A DNA stretch of 64,000 bases from Ephydatia muelleri (GCA_013339895.1 JABACO010000005.1:6542205-6606204), one strand, 5' to 3'; shown: positions 10,990 through 22,469, counted from the stretch's first letter. Notes: generated from the letters alone by a model not told the origin. Numbers and translations are program-made.

Positions 10990-12079
10990 GCTGCGTAAAG
11001 GGAAGAGGAGTTGGAGGATGTACTTCGTCCTCCGACTAATGCATCTGCACCAATCTTACTTACTGCTGCACGGGCATATCTTGTAACAACCTTTTGAGCT
11101 AGCAATGGATGAGACTTACAAAAGGCATCATTTACTTCACTTAGAAGCTCACTATCCCTAAGAATAGCTTTTTCAAGACCACCATTATACTCCATTAGTG
11201 CATGAGATTTGGGTTCATACAAGGAGTAGCTATATGGGAAAAGGATATGGTTTCAGTGCTCATACACAGTTGCACATCAGATAAGGAAGCCTTTTTGTAC
11301 ATCAGATTAAGGATGACACCCCCAATATTCAATAGACAGGTCACAAAGGAGAAAGGACTGCATGTACTGTACACAACAGTTGGGTCACCATGCATGCTGT
11401 ACATGTGAAGTGAATGGTTTTGTGCAGATCCCTTCCTTACATGCATGCGTGCTGTACACATGTTGCATGCACATCTTCCTATAGCTTTTTAATGCTAGTG
11501 CAATACAACATGCCATGACATACCTTTGGGTGGTAGTGGTAGTTCGGTGACCCCTGCGATACCGCTTCCTCTCGGCAGCACGTTTAGCCAATCGGACAGC
11601 GGGGTCATACCAATACCGATTCCTTTCAGATGCCTTAATGGCAGCTGAATTGTCCTCGTATTTCGGCCTTTTAGCAGCGCGGTTCTCCTCGACGTCCTCT
11701 TGATATCGCTGCCTTTTAGCAGCACGGTTCTCCTCGAGGTCCTCTTGATATCGCTGCTTTTTAGCAGATTGCTTAGATTCAATATCTGCGTTGTAGCTGT
11801 CGCGTACAGAGGCCTTCTTCTTTTCGGGATCGGCCTTGTAGCTGTCGCATACAAAGGCCTTCTTCTTTTCGGGATCGGCCTTGTAGCTGTCGCGTACAGA
11901 GGCCTTCTTCTTTTCGGGATCGGCCTTGTAGCTGTCGCGTACAGAGGCCTTCTTCTTTCGGGATCGGCCTTGTAGCGCGCTCGGGCTTTAGCCTTGTTTT
12001 GTTGTGATAAAATATCGTCTTGCTTTTGAAGGTATTCTGCTCGTTGCTTAGATCTCTTCTTTCGATTACGCGAAGGCAT
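10990..12079 (-). pseudogene. Lys-rich tandem-repeat transposon ORF (YKADPEKKKASVRDS type), frameshifted
   Basis: Starts MPSRNRKKRSKQRAEYLQ on the minus strand. After a single-base deletion in a T run near 11957, the other frame continues as four 15-residue repeats of the YKADPEKKKASVRDS kind. YQED-x-EENRAAKRQR repeats and a basic block KRAAERKRYRRGHR follow. A good splice pair (donor after 11524, acceptor giving exon start 11229) joins a second exon with YEPKSHALMEYNGGLEKAI and KIGADALVGGRS, which then runs into GGC-rich sequence. Proteins of this type are common in sponge and cnidarian genomes, often near mobile elements, and I do not know the function. A decayed second copy is at 20530-20665. 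It lies within the element at 9603-14980. Confidence 0.6.
11800..11975 (-). repeat. 45-bp coding tandem repeat, about 4 copies
   Basis: Near-identical 45-base units, each encoding 15 residues of the Lys-rich ORF. The most 5' unit (minus sense) lacks one T in a T run compared with the others. Confidence 0.9.
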
Positions 12080-12375
12080 TTAACTTCACTAGCCAAAGTA
12101 TTAAACTGCGATAGGAACACCAAATAAATTTCGTGCAGGTCGGAGTATTTATACTGCATGCTGTAAAATAACTTCATTCATCAACAATAAACCAAATAAA
12201 CTTCTGCAATAACTTCATATCCTATACAGAACTTGCTACCGCATGAGGTACTTCTCGCTGTAGTCTTTCTAGATGTCTATATGACCTTAAAGGGCACCGT
12301 GCAGGTGAATTCCAAAGATATTGGTGCTATTGCCGTTCTTCAAAACCGTTCGTAGCTCGAGTTATACCTTCCTAA

Positions 12376-12412
12376 GGAAGAAGAAGAAGACGACGACGAC
12401 GACGACGACCAA
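12376..12412 (+). repeat. (GAA)n/(ACG)n trinucleotide microsatellite
   Basis: AAGAAGAAGAAG followed by seven ACG units. Confidence 0.9.
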
Positions 12413-12534
12413 GAATTATTTTGGGACTGGGCACGAGAAAAAAAATTCGTTTGTTTCTCTAAAAGCACACCGTTTTATGACACGGAACAAACGTAGAACT
12501 GTAGATCTTTGAGTTCTCGTTCCATCGCGACAAA

Positions 12535-12650
12535 GAGATACGCGATCCGTTTCTCCGTTGTCCCTCCAGACGCGAGTGAAGTTTTTTTTAATGATATTCA
12601 TCAATCCTCAATCAATCCTATATTGAACCTGCTGCCGCAGGTTCAGATGT
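12535..12650 (+). other. Segment matching the 5' leader of the transposase gene at 46.7 kb
   Basis: Reads in the opposite orientation to 46665-46775, sharing CGATCCGTTTCTCCGTTGTC, TTTAATGATATTCATCAATC and CTGCAGGTTCAGAT-like blocks. At 46.7 kb this lies immediately upstream of the transposase start codon; here it breaks off right after GGTTCAGAT. Confidence 0.8.
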
Positions 12651-14980
12651 ACTTGGCTATTTTTTTCGTCAATTTTTTGATACGAACCATCATTTCAGAA
12701 TTTCTTCCACCTGTGGCTCCCAAGTCATCCATCTTGAAGCATAGTTACTACACGACCAGTTTTCTACGTTTATGAAGCATGGATGAAATTTTTTCGCTCG
12801 CGTATAATCGGCGATATTTAGAGAGATTCAGAAATTTTTGGCAATCTGATCTGAAGCAGACCGCGTATATAATGACCGAATCACCGCGATTATTCATACA
12901 ATGCTTGCGAAGCATCTGTGAATGGTTTTCGCTCCCGTATCATCGGCGCTGTTGATATTCGATCTGAAGCAGCCCGCGTAAAATAATAATGGAATCACCC
13001 GTGATGCATAGTTATGGTATTAGATGGCAGAACGGGGCAGAGAATGGAAAATTGTTTTTGCGCGTACCATCAATGAGCGTTACGTTTGATCATGAGGAGG
13101 GAGGGGGAATAAACTCCGATTAAGGCTGTACATGTATAGCCAGGACATCATCGAGCTCTATCAAAATGGTGTTCAGATTGTGATGGATCCCCGTCGTCCA
13201 TCAGTGCAGCACAACATGTGTACTTAAAGAGAAGGCAGTGAAAACCACTCTGGAACGGCACAGAGTCACTCAAAACACTCTATTTTTCTCGCATGATTGG
13301 TCCAATAACTTGTATTGCTACAATGTGTTTTGTATGTCAAACAATATGTGAATTGTGTTTACATTTTAGTAATAATAGTACGGATATGAATAATAAAACC
13401 ACGATCACAAAAAAAAAAGTATCCTTCTCGAAAACATATGTCGTTTTGATTTCGTTCCGCCATTGCTCACGTGACGATTGATGCTCACGTGCATAATGGA
13501 AGGCCACGATCGATCGACTGTCTTGCAAAGTTCAAATCCAGGTATGAAAGACATCTGAAAACTTTGAGCCATCAAGCATATGCTCAGTGCATTTTCTTCG
13601 ATGAATAAATAGAAGCCTAGGTACTAAAGGCCTAACACGTGGCAGCGCGACGATCGATACGGCACTGTGGATGTTGTCAGTATAAAACAAAAAGAATCTG
13701 TTGATGGTAAGTACTTGCTAATGTATGATGTATAAGCGTGACATGATTAGAAAATAGTGAACAAGTAAAACGAATCGAAAGGCGATGCCAAATCATCTTG
13801 AAGCATTAGCAGTACATCGAGACGTGCCTGTTCTATCATTTGGAAGGACGAGAAGGTGATGTTTTACGGATGTATGCTATTACGCGTGGTATTTATGCTT
13901 TGATGCTTTACAGTCCAACCAGGTGATACAAGGCAACTGCTTCATGCAGCAACTTCTTGTAAGCCTTTCAAAGTTGCTGGCAATGGCGCATTTTATATGG
14001 CGCATCTTGTGTGGCGCATAGCTCACGCCCGATGGTATGTTTGTGTATAGCAGCCACATGCATCAAAATGTTTTTACACCCGGTGACATACCCAACTGAA
14101 AATCGTCTTGCATATTCCGCTTACTTGCTGTCCTGAAGTGCAAAGTTTGCCTGGGCATAGTTCTCCAGCATTGGTAAGTGTGTCTTGCCAGAGATATTGC
14201 TGACAATTGAATATGTTTTTCACTACAGCACACTACAAGATCTGGTATTCTGTTTTATGTCACTCTGTCAGACCTCGGTACGTTTTTCTGATGGTTATCT
14301 CTACATTTCATTATACATGTGTTATTTAGATGCAAGTGTGAGGAGCTGCTTTCAAAGTGAGGAGGGATGCTGCTGCATTGTGCAATAGCTGGAACCACTC
14401 ATAGTTGGCACAGCACCACTCACAAGCATACTTCCAGTCCTTCCTTCTGTCAGCATCTCTTGTTCAAACTCTGTCGTCCATCAGTGCGGCACAACATACA
14501 TATTTGAAGAGAAGGCAGTTGCAGCCAGTCTGGAGTGGCACGGAGTAACTCAAAACACTTTGTTTTTGCTGCATGATTGGTCTATACATTGTATTGTTAC
14601 AATCTGTTTTGTAATTGTGTGTGTTTACTTGTGTCCTATTTCATTTTTTTAAAAGATAAAAATTAATAAATAAAAAGAAATTTTTTCATAATATATACGA
14701 CGATCGCTAAATAAGAATACCACAGACGAATCATCCCTTCTACGGTTCCGATTCACCTGTTGAGTGTAATGATTCACCCGCGATAATAAAATAGGTGAGA
14801 CAGAAAGCTGCCGAAAGGATATGATTCATCTCCATTAACGCGGAAACGTGACAGATATTGTATCCGTCTGATTCACAATTAGAAAACTGGTGGTGTAGTA
14901 CGGAATTCTTATAAGTGCTGTAACGAGGAGTGGAGGTGTCAATTGGTGTCGATTAGACTCGTTTCCAATATACTATCTAT
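12651..14980. other. Noncoding interior of the 5.4 kb element
   Basis: Contains two related blocks (12785-12885, 12920-13000) with TTTTCGCTC...TATAATCGGCG and GATCTGAAGCAGACCGCGTA-like motifs. A direct repeat of about 150 bp (13190-13350 and 14470-14640, both with GTCGTCCATCAGTGC and AAACACT) is also present. No gene seen. Confidence 0.6.
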
Positions 14981-15230
14981 GCTGGAAGCCAAATAATGGC
15001 CTGATATTACATGTAAAATTAAACGTAGGTCAATCAACAAAATAATCATGCTATACATGTAGTAAACATCTGCTTTTAAAGATTGGTCTTCAGCGACAGT
15101 ACCTGTAGATCCTAGCGAGGATCAGATTCATATTGCTGAACCATGCATGACATGAGCCAGCTTCCTCTATTAGTGAGCCGTAAAGGCTGGTCCAATGGCT
15201 GCACACATTGCGAGAAATTTTGGGCGCTCA
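14981..15230 (-). mobile_element. Tigger/pogo remnant, right half
   Basis: Continues the copy interrupted at 9602. The first 9 bases are the right target duplication. The minus strand retains the VQPLD block and VQQYESD. Similarity to the 1440-1700 copy stops near 15212. Confidence 0.75.
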
Positions 15231-15690
15231 TTAACAATTCCTGGCCAGTTTTGCAAACGTCCGTCACATTTCCCGCGCACGCGTCCATAGAAATGTATGG
15301 GGTAAAGTTCATTTTTGAATACCATAAATCAGGGAAAGTTGCTATTTAAGTTTGAAAGAAGCCCCATGATGGATAACATGATAAGCTATCACTCTGCCAG
15401 GTTGATGGAATTTTCAGCCACTGCTGCGAGGTTCCTCATAAGGATTAGTACTCCTCCATAGAGATGTATGGAAAATTGCTTTTTATAATGATTTTTTTTT
15501 CACTATTCTTTTTTGTTACTCTGAATGTAAGATAGGAAGGTATTGTTTGACTCATTTCAGATTATGCTAATATGATCAAGGTAACTTTCTACCAGGTTCT
15601 CATGCCCATAGGCTTCTTCCCCTGGGTTCCTGGGGCACTTTTGGTCATGAGGGTACCTAGTTCAGTTGAATATATTTAAAAATTAACAAA
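15215..15690. repeat. Dispersed repeat R1, diverged copy
   Basis: Shares with 22470 and 28310 the blocks GCAAACGTCCGT, CGCGTCCATAGAAATGTATGG-like and AAATCAGG, then weaker similarity over about 450 bases. No ORF. Confidence 0.6.
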
Positions 15691-16079
15691 CGCCCGTGAC
15701 AGTAAATTAGGGCGTTCAGTTCTGGCTGCGTTGGAAGTAAGGAACTTAACTGCACGCAAACTTGGTATGTTCTTAGTTTGGGACTATATAGGAGCGCATG
15801 TTTTTGGTTCGATACTAAGCCGTTTGAAGTTTATGGTCTGTCAAACGCGGAGTAGTCCTAGGTCTATTCGATAAACATGATACGCATTAAACTACGTGTG
15901 TTTGTTTTCTGAAAAACTAAGGCATCACTGAAGGCTAAGTGTATAAGTAAGGCCACTATAGGCCTATAGCTTTTTATATTCGGCCACGTGGTGGCGCCAT
16001 GACCCTGGCCTGGGAAATTAACGTTCCTTTTCTGTTGCTACTTTTCCATATGCGTGTGTGCATATCCACATTTGTCAAT

Positions 16080-16400
16080 GTGGTCGTTCTATATAGAATT
16101 CGAAGCTGACAATCACAAAATGGTATATACGATAGGGACAAGCCATATAAGGACAGTGCCCAATTATAATCACGTGTGATCTGAGGCGACGACTTGTGGC
16201 TACGTAACTTATTTTACACAAATCATTCCCTTCAACCTTGGATGTGTTCTTTTTGGCTCCCTCTGCAGTGGCGGATCTAGGAGCGCGCGATCTCCTCGTC
16301 CGGGTTACTAGGAGCTGACAGCGACCTTCCAGACCCCCTAGCTACTGAAAGTATTATCTATGGCAACATCTCCCCAATCCGCTACTGCTTGAAGCCAACT
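16080..16400. repeat. Dispersed repeat shared with 23330-23490
   Basis: Both copies contain GGGACAAGCCATATAAGGAC, ATCACGTG and AGGAGCTGACAGCGACC. A weak inverted pair CAGTGGCGGAT (16272) / ATCCGCTACTG (16377) may mark a small insertion here. Confidence 0.55.
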
Positions 16401-16699
16401 ACCCTGTATTTTAAGGGCTGTCTGTTATAGCACAAACTCTGACGCATTGTCCAGTTTTGATTCAAGACTGGCATTTAGAACCACTACCCCGTGGGGACAT
16501 ATTTCCAATGCCAACTCGGACAAATAATGGAGTAGTCTGATATGCAAGATAGTCAATGGGATGATGTACATGTAAGTGTTGACCCGTTCTCCCATTCTTG
16601 CAATTAGGCCATGTGATGGAAACGTAGAAGTTAAGGTACATGTATGTACATATGTAATGTAATGTATTGTATGTGTGTGTGTGTGCATGCGTACATACA

Positions 16700-17021
16700 T
16701 GTATGTATGTATGTATGTATCAATGTATGTATTTATGTATGTATGTAAGTACGTATGTATGTATGTATGTATGTATGTATGTATGTATGTATGTATGTAT
16801 GTATGTATGTATGTATGTATGTATGTATGTATGTATGTATGTATGTATGTATGTATGTATGTATGTATGTATGTATGTATGTATGTATGTATGTATGTAT
16901 GTATGTATGTATGTATGTATGTATGTATGTATGAATGTATGTATGTATGTATGTATGTATGTATGTATGTATGTATGTATGTATGTATGTATGTATGTAT
17001 GTATGTATGTATGTATGTATG

Positions 17022-17050
<29 letters not shown>
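16700..17050 (+). repeat. (GTAT)n tetranucleotide microsatellite, about 350 bp
   Basis: Nearly pure from 16750 to 17050, with rare variants (GAATGTAT at 16932). It gives open frames of Tyr-Ile-His-Thr or Met-Tyr-Val-Cys on both strands. Confidence 0.98.
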
Positions 17051-17052
<2 letters not shown>

Positions 17053-17339
17053 TGCGTGTACATGTATGCTATACATGTATGTGCATGTATATACTTTTTC
17101 ATGCATAAGGGGTTTTGAGCATGTGTAGAAACATTTTCAACTGCTCAGTATCCTGGGCTGAGAGGGAGACAATGCAGCTGCAAGTTTAACACAGATGAAG
17201 GCACACACAGCTTTTAGAATCAGGTTGTAAGGGGGTTAAGCTTTGCAGTGACTTTTGAAGCTTGTACAGGGTAATGGTTAGTATCTTGTACCTCTGCCAC
17301 ATGTGCTTGTGCTGCTGTTTTTAACTATTGCTATGCCAA

Positions 17340-17880
17340 ACACCACAACCCCACTCCACCTCCTCCCCAACACTCAGATCTTTACCTGTATTCCTACACT
17401 GAGCGGATCAATCCTGTTGGCTGGCCCACCTTCAACATTCATCATTGCAGTAAGAATGATGGGGGCAATGTAGAAAACAGTGCTCAAGAGATGGTCATCC
17501 ATTTGGTTGTGCTGTACCGTTCCCCTTGCTCCACATCACTCTCCCCTCCTTCCCATCACTGTCCCCTCCTTCCCATCACTGTCCCCTCCTCCCCATCATT
17601 GTCCCCTCCTTCCTGTCACTTCCTGTCACTGTCCCCTCCTCCCCACCACTGTCCCCTCCGTCCCATCACTGTCCCCTCCTCCCCATCAATAGGGAAGTCC
17701 ATGGTGCATCCATCACCCCACTTATCATGACACTTGGACCAGAAAGGAAAGTATTCAGTATTGAAATCTTCATTTTCATACCAGCACCCTAGTCCATTCC
17801 TCAGAGGGTCCTTTCCTTTCCGACCAAACGAAAACATGTAAACGTCTGTTCTAAATGGTACTGTAAACCTAAAGAAACGA
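17340..17880 (-). CDS. Possible exons of an unidentified protein
   Basis: On the minus strand, a CTTTAG acceptor near 17857 opens a frame with VPFRTDVYMFSFGRKGKDP, then GLGCWYENEDFNTEYFPFW and CHDKWGDGCTMDFPID (17857-17690). It runs into a 20-bp minisatellite, beyond which 17530-17385 encodes VEQGERYSTTKW in one frame and an AMMNVEGGPANRIDPLSV stretch in another, before a GTAAAG donor. The composition is protein-like, but I cannot name a family and the frames do not join cleanly. Confidence 0.3.
17525..17700 (+). repeat. 20-bp minisatellite, about 8 copies
   Basis: Units of the form TCCCATCACTGTCCCCTCCT with small variants. Confidence 0.9.
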
Positions 17881-18246
17881 TTAACTCCACATTTTAGTGA
17901 TGCAGATACGCAAGCTAAAAATGTTGAAACATTATTCAGGAGTGAACGAAGAGGTGGTTCAGGGTGGGTGTAGCATCTGCAATGGGATGTTGAGATGCAG
18001 TAAAATCACATGATATTAATTTGACCACAATGAGCTACTTAATTCCTACATGGAGGGGGGGGGTGTATGTGGGACAATGCATTAGGCACACCCTTACTGG
18101 TCTGCATCAAACGTCATGGCGTCTTCCACCAGCCATGAACACTCTTCCTTAGAATAGCCTTGCCAAAGTACAAGGTATTCAGCACATGCCTGTGTGTGCA
18201 CACTGCACACTGCGTCCGGTAAGAGTGTTCACATTTCTCTTTTGAT

Positions 18247-18906
18247 TTGGATGCACAAAGAGAAGAAAGGAGAGAACTAGAAGTTCTGTATTTATTGGAT
18301 AAGTACGGTGTGAGTGATGGATTTTACCAAGCGCTCTCAATGAAATGCGATAGCCTTCCAAGAGCAAGCAAAGTTAAAACTGCTAGATCGGAGCTCAACA
18401 AAACAGTAAAACTATTTAGTATCCCAACGTTTGATGGGTCTTATAGGCACGTTGAAACGGCAATTCAGGAGGAGATAACTAGACTGGTTAGTGTTTTTAG
18501 TAATATATGGACAGTGTGTCTAGCAAAAAGAAAAGTAACGCGCACATGGAGATGTATGGGTAACTATGAATTCAGTGCCCAATAACTTTATGATGGATAG
18601 TCCAATTTTGGATGTGTAAGAGATAAAGTAATTTGATAGAGGCTTATGGAAAAAAAAATTAAAAAAAAATTGAAAACTTGAAAAACTACACAGAAGGGTG
18701 ATTTTGCTGGACACTGTCCCATATTGTATATCTTTGCATTCATTTGCAGCTTGGGGAATGTCCAACTTTGTTCCAACTTGGTGAGAAGATTCCTGTAAAA
18801 TTCAGTGGTGATGGTGCTAAATTCTCAAGGACGAGCAACATGATGATCTTGTCTTTTTCTATCTTAGTCCCTCAAGGCAGATATTTATCAGGAACTGGTA
18901 AGTGTG

Positions 18907-18945
<39 letters not shown>

Positions 18946-19990
18946 CGTGTGTGTGGAAAGGGTGGACAGTTAGAAAACCTTACATGTAGTACCTGCATAA
19001 CACACATGAAGATGCATGGTGATTGCTAACTGCTGTAAAAACATTAATTACAGAGACAATAGGCAATGAATAATTTGGCTGCCCACAGTCAAGTTCTAAC
19101 ATCACTCACTTACATGTATATAGCATGCAGTCACTACATACCACATATGTGACCCAAACCAACAGTAACTACACACTTGCCAAGGAGGGATGCATACACG
19201 TAGATCTGTGTACAACATTGCAATGCTAAATATCTGCATCCTTTCCCCCTCAAAATAATTTTCTGAACATGCAGGCAACCACACAATACCTGTCGTCAAA
19301 GGTTGTGAAGACTATGAGACCATATCAAAGGCATTTGGAATTTGAAGGTAAGCAGAAGGCCTGACTGATCAGTAATGTGGTTCATTAACATGGATGGCAG
19401 GACTTTTAAGAGCTTTGCAACACCCTATCTGCTGAAGTACCAATTTTTACTGACACTATACACCAGAATGTTAAGGTGTAGGTAGTACTGAGAACTGTTA
19501 CTGATTATATTCTCTATTAGGCAAAGCAATGGATTGATAGCAATACCTGCGGAGGTTACTAAAAGAGTCATGTTACACCATACATGCACTGTATGGTATA
19601 CCATGTACCTGAGTGCATTAGGCGGTATGGTAATCTACGAAATTTTTCAGGCCAAGGTGTGTATATCAATTGATGGGTGATTTTGAATGGAAACTGCAGT
19701 GCAATTTTTTTATATGCTTAGGTGTTGAAAAACACAACGGCAATGCGTACTTTTCTAGCAATAAATGAAATGCCTCCATGGACATTATCAGAACAGAAGC
19801 CAGGATTGACTGCTTATGAAAGTATGCTACATCGAAAAGGCATTACACCAAGCACAATGATGAATACTGGCTCCATGGAGGCATTCAGGCTGTGAAAAGA
19901 TCTTGGAGGAATACAACACAACCAGATACCTGCACCACTCCTCCCTCATCCTCATCATCTAGCACCACCTCTCCTTCCTCCTCCACCTGC
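18247..19990 (+). pseudogene. Decayed copy of the GDGAKFSR-type transposase gene
   Basis: Exon-like blocks in the same order as the gene at 46637-43828: YLLDKYGVSDGFYQALSM and LPRASKVKTARSELN (18290-18486, donor GTTAGT); KIPVKFSGDGAKFSRTSN with GRYLSGTG (18750-18899, donor GTAAGT); GNHTIPVVKGCEDYETISKA (19275-19340). The final exons carry VTPYMHCMVYHVPECIR, FSGQG and VEKHNGNAYFSSNK (19560-19800), ending in a Ser/Thr/Pro-rich tail. The middle exons with the second conserved Asp and the DELHLFLR block are missing, and stops interrupt the last exon, so it cannot encode a full protein. No terminal inverted repeats were found around it. Confidence 0.8.
18900..18945 (+). repeat. (TG)n microsatellite
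   Basis: Directly follows a splice donor of the transposase pseudogene. Confidence 0.9.
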
Positions 19991-20138
19991 ACACACACAT
20001 AGTGTATTGTGTGTGTTTGTACTGTTGTCTCATAAATTAGATATTTAATGGGTCCTTCACATCATTTCTGATTGACTGATAACATTGCTTAGTGAAATTA
20101 GCATTTGGGGAGGATCCCCAGATCCACAGTGTAGTTAC

Positions 20139-20340
20139 ACAAGTAAAAATATTCTCTATGAGAAACTTGGTGGGATATAGTGTAAAAAAGGAAGGGAACA
20201 AGGGTAGTATGAACACATGAACAACGTAATGTTCTACAATGTGTGCTACACTCTAAATATAGGACTACTCCGTTATTCCTTATCAGTAACCCTTTTCTCC
20301 TTGCTTTTGATATCACTATTGCCTCACAGTTACTATTGAC
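20139..20340. mobile_element. Foldback element, decayed third copy
   Basis: Keeps ACAAGTAAAAATATTCTCTA, GGTGGGATATAG and CTAAATATAGGACTA from the 28934 copy, but the arms no longer match each other well and parts are deleted. Confidence 0.65.
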
Positions 20341-20529
20341 CAAAGATAGTCGACCCTAATCGTATGCACATTAGGGCATTTCTAACAATACAGATACACA
20401 TCTGATCCCTATAAGCTCCCACAAAAAGTACCAGTACCTGTATATACATGTAGTCCCATGATTTCATAATGCACGCCCACATCACACCATGTACAAATGT
20501 AGTAAGAGTAGGTAGCTTTGTGTACATGT

Positions 20530-20665
20530 ACGACACACCTTTGAGTGGCCTTAACTTTTCGCTGAATGAGCATGTTCAGGACTCTGACAATATCGTTGTC
20601 TTTTAGCAGCCCGTTCCTTTTGAGGCTCTGGTTTGTAGCTTGCTTGAGGGTGATGCTGACCACCA
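20530..20665 (-). pseudogene. Fragment of the Lys-rich repeat transposon ORF
   Basis: The minus strand encodes SYKPEPQKERAAKRQRY, clearly related to the SYKADPEKKKA and RAAKRQRYQED units at 11.7 kb, then a stop. Only this scrap remains. Confidence 0.55.
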
Positions 20666-20669
20666 ACTT

Positions 20670-22249
20670 GATGTACCCAGACCCTCATATATCTCCCTAC
20701 GTAGCGTAGTACAGGGAAGTTTGGCGGCCAAGTTTTTTGGTGTCCCCAGAGGGGACACAAACTGCAACAGAATGGATACAACAGATTAGGGACGCCACAG
20801 AACAGAACATGGGTTAGGGTTATGAACTATTAGCGACAAGGTGCAAAGTGGAGGGTGGTTAACGACCCCGATGGACCTATCTAAGTTAACTTATACTAGT
20901 ACTATACCCAAAAGAACGAAAGCCACCTATATGATTCCAGCAATTATTATTCTAACAACTATTAGGAAAACCATAGATATTAGAGTAATATTAATTGGGA
21001 AAACAACGACTTTAGTTAAACGGCTCGTACGATGGTCCTTGTGTAATGAAATCCAAAAAGGAGCGCACCGTCAAGAGAAAAACTGTTCACACGCCAGTAG
21101 TCTAGATAGTAGGAACGTCAGTTGAGTCAGGACGCATGCACATACGATATCCGGCCGTAACAATAACATAGTTAAATAACCGTTCATGTGACCTCTGGAA
21201 GGCAGGGGCACGAGTTACAATCTAACGCGTATGACTGACGCGCATGCGTATGTTTAGATCACTAAAATCGACGATAGCCTTAGTTTGGCAGAATTTATGT
21301 AAAAGCAATGGCCTCACCTAACTTCCCTAACATACAGACGTACAATTAATTAATTAAAAGGCGAAAACAATAATATATATTTTAAAATTAATTAGCTGTT
21401 TTAATAACGTGATAAATCTCTCTAAAGTCTTGTGAGTTTAACGGTGAAATCAGAATTTTTAAATCCCAATTCTAAGCCGAGTTATGCACTGATGTCCACA
21501 ATTTCTGGACATGAACTGATGTGCAGTTAGGCGGCAATGAGCAGCAGTAAATTGCTCATCCGAAAGGCATCAAAGCGCCCACTTCATAAGTAAGTCAAGT
21601 GTCTGCCACTCCATGTGAACTGGTATTGTCCACTGTCCAGCAACATTAAAAACATTTCAGTCAGTATGCCTATTGTAACTTAAATTGCTCATTGACACGC
21701 TTAGAGTAATCAGTTAAAACATGCAGAAAATTGCAGTTGTGTATATCGAATAAAATTCTTCGAAAATCAGTACTTAGTATGCTTACCTGCTTGGAGGAGT
21801 GGCTGCTGGTGAAGGAGTGGCTCCAGTGCAAGAGAAGGAGCACTTGTTACAGCTGCTCGTCATGAATTTGCAAGTGCACTGCCAATTCTGACAGCATATG
21901 AGCATCCGACAGTATTCCATTGCGTTCCCGTACACTGTAGAGAATGTGGAGTACCGTAATTCTATTTATGCTACATGTTCAAACTGTACTGCAATTGCTG
22001 TTTGAACCGAGAAAAAGCCCTTCGTCAAGTAATGGGCGCGCCTTCTGCGTTTTTTTTTTCGAATTCATAAGGGCTCAGATCGTGGAACTTCGCTCTCATT
22101 GCTTTCCCAACCCCCGTTCGACAGATGAGATTTGTTTAAACCACGTCGAAGTGCCTGTTTCTACTTTCACTGTTGCATTTCTCCTCCATCGTCCTTTTGC
22201 GATCGGTTGTGATCCCGACATGGCAGAGTGCATGTACTGCCCACGCACG
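20670..22249. other. No gene recognised; small Tigger scrap at 21510-21560
   Basis: The scrap shares ACTGATGTGCAGTTAGG and GCAGTAAATTGCTCA with 1676-1730 (minus-strand Tigger coding end). The rest is unassigned AT-rich sequence. Confidence 0.5.
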
Positions 22250-22462
22250 CATTATATACGATCCAATGTGCGGAACGGGAAAACATGGATGATATGTATG
22301 CCTTACATGACATGTTATATCAGGAGGATCGTGAATGCTGGTACCTATTTGCTCAAGCATGCAGAAGACTAGTCACTCCACTGCTGAAGATTGATGAAGC
22401 AAAGAAGGGGCATGAAATGCTGCTTAAGTTTTGTAGACAATTTCAACAACTGTACGCATTGC
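22250..22462 (+). pseudogene. Transposase C-terminal helical fragment
   Basis: Encodes DDMYALHDMLYQEDRECWYL followed by FAQACRRLVTPLLKIDEAKKG and FCRQFQQLY. This W-x-x-F-x-x-A-C and FCR-x-F spacing is seen in a class of invertebrate EnSpm/CACTA-like transposases. The frame is cut at 22462, where repeat R1 begins. It may belong with the fragment at 40180-40631. Confidence 0.45.
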
Positions 22463-22469
22463 CAGAAGT

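Larger units (their letters stand above)
9603..14980 (+). mobile_element. 5.4 kb TIR DNA transposon with 9-bp target duplication
   Basis: Both ends begin ATAGATAGTATA and share TTGGAAACGAGTC just inside; the left end has nine extra bases between the two blocks. Exact GCTGGAAGC duplications flank it and the surrounding Tigger copy is contiguous when it is removed. Inside, in order: tandem repeats (9864-10246), a perfect foldback element (10247-10542), a GGC-rich tract, a minus-strand Lys-rich repeat ORF (12079-11020), a 115-bp segment matching the 5' leader of the transposase gene at 46637, and two direct repeats (13190-13350, 14470-14640). No complete transposase is present, so it looks like a deletion derivative. 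A related terminus is at 48198-48237. A 9-bp duplication is usual for Mutator-like elements, but the linked transposase does not look like MuDR. Confidence 0.85.

Noticed and set aside
10592..11000. Ala/Pro/Gly-rich frames on both strands
   Set aside because: GGC-rich low complexity gives open frames in nearly every phase.
13500..13560. Possible tRNA because of a GTTCAAATCC T-loop-like string
   Set aside because: No matching acceptor stem, anticodon arm or A box could be drawn around it.
9603..14980. Helitron interpretation of the 5.4 kb element
   Set aside because: Helitrons lack TIRs and target duplications; this element has both.
16271..16388. 118-bp MITE with CAGTGGCGGAT / ATCCGCTACTG ends
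   Set aside because: The ends match imperfectly and no target duplication is visible; kept only as a note under the repeat at 16.1 kb.
16425..17128. Long open frames of Tyr-Ile-His-Thr or Met-Tyr-Val-Cys repeats on both strands
   Set aside because: They are translations of the (GTAT)n microsatellite, which has no stop in several frames.
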